From Isoetes taiwanensis (Eukaryota; Streptophyta; Lycopodiopsida; Isoetales; Isoetaceae), in contig JAJEKV010000049.1 in NCBI GenBank assembly GCA_021234155.1, forward strand, positions 1,951,487 through 2,015,486: a stretch of 64,000 nt of DNA, written 5' to 3'. The notes beneath the pieces are model-generated. The model saw nothing but the letters and a program-made list of their open reading frames with translations, was not told the origin of the DNA and did no database searches. The stretch's first letter is position 1; every line of letters starts with the position of its first letter. Shown here piece after piece: positions 55,940 through 64,000 of the stretch. Made by a program: the position numbers and the translations under genes.

Positions 55940-58509
55940 AATATTCTTTTTTGATTCCTCAAATAATTGAAATGAGAAAAGAAAATCCAGACGATGTTAT
56001 GCAAGAGGATGGAGCCTATAAGGCCACATGAGGCAAAAGAATGTTATATGATTATACTTTCAGTAGTATGGGGTATGAACCATGCTAAGATGCAAAAATG
56101 CAACATGAGCTACTAAGAAAATTATGCCCTGTTCATCATGACAGATATTGCATATTGGGCTTGTTTTGAATATGGCTCTTTAGACAAATGATGGAGTCCC
56201 ACTTTACATGGAAAATCGAGAAAGTTCATGTGCATTGTGCAAGTTAGCTTCTAATTGCTAAGTGCCTATGGGAAGGAAGTGTCCCTTCAATGGTACACCA
56301 CGTTATTTAATGCTATGGTGGAACCATGTAAAAAGGCAACTTGTGGACTTGTGGACCCCATAAAAAGGATGCTAAGATTTGGGGCTTCGTCTACTTTTAA
56401 TAGATTGTTTGCAAAAAGCCAAGATTGTTTGCAAAAAGCCAAGTTTTGGTAAAGGCAAAAAGCAATAAAAGGGTTTACATGCTCAGAGATAGTCTACATA
56501 AAATAACCATGGCGATTGCGGTGAAAAGGGCCGATTGTGGCTTTGTTCATTATTTGACTTTTTAATATGTGATTTTTAGGACTCTGCCTAACAGAGGCTA
56601 AGCGCCAAAATGGCCGTCTCTTTTTCTAAACTAGGAGTACAGTTTGATTAGCAATATTGTGGCGCAAAAATGGCTGCACAAAGAGCTTGGCGGATCATTT
56701 AGTGATGAAGAAAAAATCGTGTGCATATGTAGATGCCTAGGCTTGGCCAAAACATGCATCTGTGTTCTAGCTTGGATCATGGCATACGCTTTCCGCTTGG
56801 GCTTTGAAGTTTGGGTCGGAAGATGCCGCTTTATATTTGACTATCGGGTATGAACCGCATCGTAAATGCCCGATAGCAAAGTATAAGGTATCAAGAAACT
56901 TTCGATGCCCGAGTTTTGTTAATATATGTCTTGAATCTTCAATGATATTGGCTTTGAAACTGTGATTTAGATCTGAAAATACATTTTGCGATCATAGAAA
57001 GTAGAAAAAGCTTGTATGAAGCATTTTCGCTTAGGATGCCAAAGGCTAGTCTTGATGCCATATAATCTTTGAATCTCGGAAGAAGAGCAAAGGCCAAGCT
57101 TATGAAGGTCTTGCCATGGAATCGAGGTAACATGTTCTATTCAAAACACTAGTATCATAATTATTCATACATTCAAAGATGTGATTCATAGTGCTTGTTT
57201 TGTTGCATACTAAAAACAAATATTTGCTTGTATCTATGTTGTCCCTGCAATAAGGGAATGGCCAGATCTATACATATATATCCGTCTGCGGATAGATAAA
57301 GCGCCTTTGTAATGGTAAAAATATTTTTCTTTCTTGTCAAATTAATTTTTCCATACCGTATGATAAACATAAGAATGTTTAATGCGCATTTTAATATGTT
57401 TGCAAATGTTGGTATCAGGTCTTACAAAAAATCAAGTGGACCTTATGCTTTCCTACTTGATAATGGAGCTTCGTAACATTTTTGGAGTGCTGCAAAAAGG
57501 TTACTCTAGTCTATTTGCTTCAATATCATGAGCACTTAAACTATGTGTTGGTATCAATGTATTATATTTGATGGCAAACTATATTATGTGCATCTCATTT
57601 AAGGGAAATGTTCAAAGCTGATTTAGTTCATTCTTTGGTGATACTTGGGATATGCCCATAGAATTTTTGCACAAAAATGAATTGCAATGTTTGAAACAAT
57701 CTTTTAAAATCGTGGCGAGGATATTTAAAATAGTAATAATGTTATGTTATGCTATGAAATTGATTAGACTACGATATATCTAACAAAATGATCAAGTTAA
57801 CCACCTAGATTTGGGACTAATAAATTAGTTCTCGCCTAATGGGAATGCTTGTGATCATTTGGGAAATTCAAAATAACATACACTATTCCAGTTTTTTTTT
57901 TTCTAGTTAATGTCACCTCGGGGCAAAAGGATACAATTGGTGATCGTTGATAAACCGAGAGACCCAATGTACCTTTTGGCCCTTGCACATTTACCATTAT
58001 CATGCTAATTGTGTATTGATTGGTCTGCAGTACGGGTTCTCTCCTCTAATTGTCTCCATTTTGTCAAGTTAGAGTTGGCGTTAACTTGGAATTGGAGTAG
58101 TCGGATCCGTAAGAGATGGAACGAAAGCCGATTTTGACAAAGGACACAAATAAGATATGTAGACAAATGTGTTTTATACAAGATGGCAAGTATACTCGCC
58201 TTTTATACTCTATATTTTGTAATCGATTATTACTTGAAAATTAAATGGAAAACTTTATACATTCTTAAGATTGCTATCTGATTTGTTACATCTTGAAATT
58301 GATTAGACTGAAAAATAATTATTGTGAAATATTCTTTATGCATCTATTTTGCTATATGTGATCATAATTCCAACCAAATAAAGGTTACCTTGTGTTGTGG
58401 CTTGGGTTTTACCCTTGATGGATATGTGGGAAACGTTTACATCTTGAACGGAACTATATTTTTGTATTTATATGCATATATGGTGTAAGTCTAGATGTAA
58501 ATATGTGAA
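55937..58509. repeat. 2.6-kb GAA-bounded unit, copy 1
   Basis: Runs from GAGAATATTCTT to CTAGATGTAAATATGTGAA and is repeated at 59314-61903. The first 580 bases are nearly identical between copies; later parts show indel clusters. Both copies contain a 22-bp internal tandem repeat (AGATTGTTTGCAAAAAGCCA, at 56401-56444 here) and an ORF of 65 codons with no recognisable domain. Copy 1 ends in a degenerate TAAGAAGAAAA, a probable GAA-array remnant. No RT, transposase or terminal inverted repeats are seen. Confidence 0.9.
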
Positions 58510-59206
58510 TAAGAAGAAAATGTGACTTCCATTAGTTAGAGTCTTCTAACCAACACGCCCACTTTTATTTGGTTGATTCTCCGGGTTCATCTTTCTAACT
58601 TCACATAGATGGGGTGATGGATTTGAGAATGATTTCAATATCTATGATATTGAAGTTCATATGAGATCTTTTATTTGGGACTAACAATATTCTGTCTCTC
58701 ATTTCTGATGTACAGAAAAAGACTATCTGGATACATCTCTTCGATGCAGGTTATGTGGTGGTTGGAGAACCCCATAAGTATGATGTTCGTGCCCTCGATG
58801 GATGTTTCGGAACGGCCACAAATATACTGTAAGCTTTTATACATCTATAGCTTCCAAAATTGCCTTTGGTCCATTATGCCAAGGCATGTACTTAAGGACT
58901 ATTGTGCCTTTAGTACATTTAAACTTTAAATGTCGCCTTATGGTCTATTATGCCAAGGTTTAGAGATTTCGGGTCTATTGAATGTAATACTCTATGTTTC
59001 AAGATACTCTATATTCTTATATTGCCTTCAATGGCCCATTGTGCTAAGGCATGTACTTAGGGCCTATTGTGCCTGTAGTACAACTCAAATTTAAATACAG
59101 CCTATGGTCCTTTGCACCAAGGCTTAGGGATTCTGGTCTAATGAATGCATTGTCTACTCTATGTTTCAAGATTCTAGACAAAGTAAGTTACTTTCTTTTG
59201 TAGGAA
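58510..59206. other. Spacer between GAA units, holding a 160-bp tandem duplication
   Basis: No gene. Blocks at 58861-59022 and 59023-59181 are imperfect copies of each other (shared CCAAGGCATGTACTTA-like, ACTATTGTGCCT-like and CTCTATGTTTCAAGAT motifs). Divergence is mostly substitutions, so this duplication is older than the GAA-unit duplication. Confidence 0.8.
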
Positions 59207-59264
59207 GTAGGACCCCTCTTTTTATAGGGGGGTCCTACTTTCCTTATAAAAAGAGGTGTCCTAC
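59207..59264. repeat. Foldback sequence with 20-bp arms
   Basis: GTAGGACCCCTCTTTTTATA (59207-59226) is inverted at 59245-59264 (TATAAAAAGAGGTGTCCTAC) with one mismatch. A third copy of the arm tip (GGGGGGTCCTAC) lies between them, so two alternative hairpins are possible. It lies about 20 bases left of the second GAA array. Confidence 0.9.
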
Positions 59265-59285
59265 ATCCCGAGGGAGGGATTGTGG

Positions 59286-59317
59286 GAGAAGAAGAAGAAG
59301 AAGAAGAAGAAGAAGAG
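59286..59317. repeat. (GAA)n microsatellite, about 10 repeats
   Basis: Short GAA array ending in the same GAGAATATTCTTTTTTGA junction as the first array; left end of unit copy 2. Confidence 0.98.
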
Positions 59318-61903
59318 AATATTCTTTTTTGATTCCTCAAATAATTGAAATGAGAAAAGAAAATCCAGACGATGTTATGCAAGAGGATGGAGCCTATAAG
59401 GCCACATGAGGCAAAAGAATGTTATATGATTATACTTTCAGTAGTATGGGGTATGAACCATGCTAAGATGCAAAAATGCAACATGAGCTACTAAGAAAAT
59501 TATGCCCTGTTCATCATGACAGATATTGCATATTGGGCTTGTTTTGAATATGGCTCTTTAGACAAATGATGGAGTCCCACTTTACATGGAAAATCGAGAA
59601 AGTTCATGTGCATTGTGCAAGTTAGCTTCTAATTGCTAAGTGCCTATGGGAAGGAAGTGTCCCTTCAATGGTACACCACGTTATTTAATGCTATGGTGGA
59701 ACCATGTAAAAAGGCAACTTGTGGACTTGTGGACCCCATAAAAAGGATGCTAAGATTTGGGGCTTCGTCTACTTTTAATAGATTGTTTGCAAAAAGCCAA
59801 GATTGTTTGCAAAAAGCCAAGTTTTGGTAAAGGCAAAAAGCAATAAAAGGGTTTACATGCTCAGAGATAGTCTACATAAAATAACCATGGCGATTGCAGT
59901 GAAAAGGGCCGATTGTGGCTTTGTTCATTATTTGACTTTTTAATATGTGATTTTTAGGACTCTGCCTAACAGAGGCTAAGCCAAAATGGTCGTCTCTTTT
60001 TCTAAACTAGAGTACAGCTTTGATTAGCAATATTGTGGCGCAAAAAAATGGTCGCACAAAGAGCTTGGCGGATCATTTAGTGATGAAGAAAAATCGTGTG
60101 CATATGTAGATGCCTAGGCTTGGCCAAAACATGCATACAGTGTTCTAGCTTGGATCATGGCATACGTTTCTCGCTTTGGGCTTTGAAGTTAGGGTGGAAG
60201 ATGCCGCTTTTATATTTGACTATCGGGTATGAACCGCGATCGAAATGCCCGATAGCAAGTAAGTTAAGGTATCAAGAAACTTTCGATGCCCCGAAGTTTT
60301 GTTAATATATGTCTTGAATCTTCAAAGATATTGGCTTTGAAATCAGATTTAGATCTGAAAATACATTTTGCAGATCATAGAAAGTAGAAAAAAGCTTGTA
60401 TGAAGCATTTTTCGGGCAGGATGCCAAAGGCTAGTCTTGATGCCATATAATCTTTGAATCTCAAGTAAGAAGAGCAAAGGCCAAGCTTATGAAGGTCTTG
60501 CCCTCGAATCGAGGTAACATGTTCTATTCAAAACACTAGTATCATAATTATTCATACATTCAAAGATGTGATTCATAGTGCTTGTTTCGTTGCATACGAA
60601 AACAAATATTTGCTTGTATCTATGTTGTCCCCGCAAGAAAGGGAATGGCCAGATCTATATATATATATCCGTCTCATGATAGATAAAGCGCCTTTGTAAT
60701 GGTAAAAAAATATTTTTCTTTCTTGTCAAATTAATTTTTCCATACCGTATGATAAACATAAGAATGTTTAATGCGCATTTCAGAATATGTTTGCAAATGT
60801 TGGTATCAGGTCTTACAAAAAAATCAAGTGGACCTTATGCTTTCCTACTTGATAATGGAGCTTCGTAACATTTTTGGAGTGCTGCAAAAAGGTTACTCTA
60901 GTCTATTTGCTTCAATATCATGAGCACTTAAACTATGTGTTGGTATCAATGTATTATATTTGATGGCAAGTTATATTATGTGCATCTCATTTAAGGGAAA
61001 TGTTCAAAGCTGATTTAGTTCATTCTTTGGTGATACTTGGGATATGCCCATAGAATTTTGCACACAAAATGAATTGCAATGTGAAACAATCTTTTTAAAA
61101 TCGTATGCGGAGGATATTTAAAATAGTAATAATGTTATGTTATGCTATGAAATTGATTAGACTACTTATATATCGAATAAATGATCAAGTTAACCAAGCC
61201 TAGATTTGGGACTAATAAATTAGTTCTTGTCTAATGGGAATGCTTGTGATCATTTGGGAAATTCAAAATAACATACACTATTCCGTTGTTTCTTTTTCTA
61301 GTTAATGTCACCTCGTGGCAAAAGGATACAATTGGTGATCGATAAACCGAGAGACCCAATGTACCTTTTTGGCCCTTGCACATTTACCATTATCATGCTA
61401 ATTGTGTATTGATTGGTCGCAGTGCGGGTTCTCTCCTCTAATTGTCTCCATTTTGTCAAGTTAGAGTTGGCGTTAACTTGGAATTGAGTAGCCGGATCCG
61501 TAAGAGATGGAACGAAATGCATTTTGACAAAGGACACAAATAAGATATGTAGACAAATGTGTTTTATACAAGATGGCAAGTATACTCGCCTTTTTATACT
61601 CTATATTTTGTAATCGATTATTACTTGAAAATTAAATGGAAAACTTTATACATTCTTAAGATTGCTATCCGATTTGTTACATCTTGAAATTGATTAGACC
61701 TAAAAATAATTATTGTGAAATATTCTTTATGCATCTATTTTGCTATATGTGATCATAATTCCAACCAAATAAAGGTTACCTTGTGCTGTGGCTTGGGTTT
61801 TACCCTTGATGGATATGTGGGAAACGTTTACATCTTGAACGGAACTATATTTTTGTATTTATATGCATATATGGTGGTGTAAGTCTAGATGTAAATATGT
61901 GAA
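59314..61903. repeat. 2.6-kb GAA-bounded unit, copy 2
   Basis: Same unit as 55937-58509 in the same orientation, 3.4 kb downstream. It runs directly into the 173-bp GAA array on its right. Disagreements with copy 1 concentrate where one copy reads CAG or CTG (GCAGTG against GCGGTG; GGCTGCAC against GGTCGCAC). Confidence 0.92.
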
Positions 61904-62073
61904 GAAGAAGAAGAAGAAGAAGAAGAAGAAGAAGAAGAAGAAGAAGAAGAAGAAGAAGAAGAAGAAGAAGAAGAAGAAGAAGAAGAAGAAGAAGAAGAAG
62001 AAGAAGAAGAAGAAGAAGAAGAAGAAGAAGAAGAAGAAGAAGAAGAAGAAGAAGAAGAAGAAGAAGAAGAAGA
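61901..62073. repeat. (GAA)n microsatellite, about 57 repeats
   Basis: 173 bases of uninterrupted GAA following unit copy 2, ending again in GAGAATATTCTTTTTGA, after which the sequence departs from the unit. A pure purine strand of this length can form triplex DNA. Confidence 0.98.
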
Positions 62074-62090
62074 GAATATTCTTTTTGAAT

Positions 62091-63236
62091 CTTCAGTGAT
62101 GATGATGATTATTAATATACTGAATTCAATTTGATGGCAACAACCTATGCCTTAGAATTTGATGGCATTAATTCTCTTTGAATCTTTCAATTGTTCCTAG
62201 ATATCCTACTTGGGTATAAAACATTTGACATGGTTTTTATAAGAGTCCTAAGGGATTGATATATCTTTCAAATCCATGATATGGAACTATTCTTAGATGC
62301 TAGGATATGGCGTATGGTCCACATGCCCTATATGGTTAGGAAATGGAATATTGTTGCATTTAATAAAATTTATGCAAAAAGATTTGTGGGCTTGCAAAAG
62401 TGGCTAAGGTGTTGTAATACACGAATTAGCTATTGTTCCAAAGAAAATACCTTTGGGATATTCAAAATGGGATTCTAAACTTTGCATCTTTTTTTGATGC
62501 ATGCATGATTGCCACAAAAAAAGAAAAAAGAATGATTATGGAATTTGCATTTTTGGGCAGTTTGAGAACACAATGTACACAAAGTATATGGATGTAATTT
62601 GCCTAATTGGTAAATTCATTGAGCATTGAAGTTCAAAGAATTCAAGGACGTGATCTCTAAAGGGTGCAATTGTGTACATTACTAAGCATGCAAAAATGCA
62701 AGTTGGATGAAAATCTCTAAGTGTACACACATATGTAAAAGATCTATTTATAGAAGGAAATGTTGTAGGCCTTCATGGTGCATGGAAAATAGCAAGCATG
62801 TAACTCCTTATATGCAAGCCAGACAAATGGTGGTCTACATGCAAATGTAATTTGCATGCAACTTTGTGGGCTTATAATTAGCACGAAAGAGCATGCCTCA
62901 AAAGGTGGGACCGTTGAAATATTTTACCTCAATGGTTGTTGTATACAAAATAAAAAACACTAGAGTTATTACTTGCTATATAGTTTCCTTAAAAATTAAT
63001 TTCGTAAGTTCTTGTGCACATATGCATCTAGTTCGATGCTTTTTGACTAGTTTGCTTTGAATGGAAGTACTTAAATATTTGGAATATATCCATTGGAGCT
63101 TCTCGTAGCATTTCATCCCGAATGCTAAAAGCAAGAGTCTACATGGCTAAAAAATGGGTATTTTTTTGCCTAGGCATGTTTCCAAAATGCCATTCGAAAG
63201 GTTATCTGGATATTTTGCATAAAGCTTAGGTTTAGG
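62091..63236. other. Unassigned AT-rich sequence
   Basis: No ORF with recognisable content and no repeat partner in the window. Several ATGCATG-type motifs and A-runs. Confidence 0.4.
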
Positions 63237-63822
63237 TTATATGGAGCCGCAAGTAAGAACTCCATACTCTGGCCGATTGGTAGCCATTCTAGGTGAATGC
63301 ATTCCAGGGATTACATGGATGCAGACTTGTATATTATCAGAGTTGCTTATGCGACCCAGGATCATGCCGAGTTTTCTTGTACTTGTGTTGCTATTTGAAC
63401 TATTTTTACAGAGGATTTTGAATAAAATAGCAAGGCCATAATGGCCGAAATTGCTTTTGGGAGATAGTTTTGAGCTCATCGCATCTATCTTGCATGATTG
63501 TTCCATTCTATTCTTAAGTTCACAGCCTGCAGCTGCTCTGATGCTCAAAATGGGCGATTGGATATATGGTTGCTGGTAGATGCAGGGATGTGGAAATGCA
63601 GTAGGCGATGGTCTTGGACCGAAATTTCCTTTGCACATTATAAAGTTACCAGTACAGAACTGGATGATGCAGATTTCTGCAACACAGCTATATGCCTGGC
63701 TGATGATACAAGGCCTTCTGCCAAGAATGGCTTCAAGCATAATACAGGATGCCAAAAAATGCTGGCATGATACAGGAGCGTGGCAAGTTTATTGCATTAA
63801 AATGGCTGGAGCTCTAATGTAG
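63237..63822. other. Clean, CTG/CAG-rich stretch open on both strands
   Basis: A 172-codon ORF on the minus strand (63755-63237) faces plus-strand ORFs of 66-90 codons. Neither product is recognised. Repeated GATGCAG, CTGGATGATGC and CTGATGATAC motifs give partial self-similarity. Base composition and intact CTG/CAG triplets differ from the transposon-derived parts of the window. It may be host intergenic, UTR or a decayed gene. Confidence 0.35.
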
Positions 63823-64000
63823 AGATGGCAGAGCATACTGGCTGAGCTCTTTGGCCATATTGTCTTGCTCGAAAATACAATAAGGCTGGGTTCCTGCCTT
63901 GCTACAAATTGATTATCCTGTTCATATATTCCAGGTAAATCTTCTTTTTAAATGAATATATCTAGACTGCAACTACCTTGCATTTCTGCTTCAAGATAGG
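63823..64000. other. Right end of window, nothing recognised
   Basis: No feature supported. Confidence 0.4.

Noticed and set aside
61863-62099. Long poly-Lys, poly-Arg, poly-Glu or poly-Ser ORFs across the GAA arrays (also 55663-56031 and 59188-59409)
   Set aside because: They are translations of a pure trinucleotide repeat; no coding signal outside it.

Overview
This is nuclear DNA of a land plant, from a gene-poor, transposon-dense region. The evidence is nested Ty3/gypsy LTR retrotransposons (one with a chromodomain), LINE remnants with plant-style endonuclease, reverse transcriptase and zf-RVT pieces, a hAT-like MITE with an 8-bp target duplication, long GAA microsatellites, and spliced but broken host-gene fragments. 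Nothing looks prokaryotic, and I found no rRNA, tRNA or CRISPR. The species cannot be read from the sequence; a fern or other non-angiosperm is a weak guess.

Layout. Bases 1-9623 (copy A) and 26941-36686 (copy B) are a direct duplication of one composite: a minus-strand host-gene fragment, a 5'-truncated Ty3/gypsy element (pol, then an unusual third ORF, then a 3' LTR), and a piece of the integrase of another gypsy element (D). Bases 9800-14600 hold a minus-strand chromovirus (E). Bases 14740-18700 hold two minus-strand ORF units (Y and X), each preceded by an AAACCCTAAA box, a TATA box and a two-tier stem-loop that occurs four times. Bases 18700-20210 are unassigned and are followed by a 92-bp tandem repeat. 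Bases 20540-25600 carry a minus-strand LINE cut off inside its RT. Element C (37748-49412), the only one with two LTRs and a target-site duplication (GCCAC), sits in the remains of D. It has gag, pol and ORF3 and is itself interrupted by a 706-bp MITE.

To the right of C lie a broken minus-strand host gene (coiled coil, Cys/His-rich exon, FCP1/NIF-type phosphatase domain; 51512-54160), a lone LTR with a PBS-like site (54226-54605), LINE debris (about 54750-55600), and a 2.6-kb unit present twice and bounded by GAA arrays (55854-62073). The last 2 kb is unassigned.

Almost every coding region is broken by small indels. Comparing copies shows that the disagreements cluster where another copy has CTG or CAG, often as CTG to TCG/CCG or CAG to CG/CGG. 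This is the pattern expected of long-read base-calling errors at CHG-methylated cytosines, so part of the apparent decay may be technical. The most unusual items are the stem-loop/promoter/ORF units at 14.7-18.7 kb (one ORF begins with the same residues as histone H3), ORF3 of the gypsy family, and the GAA-bounded units.
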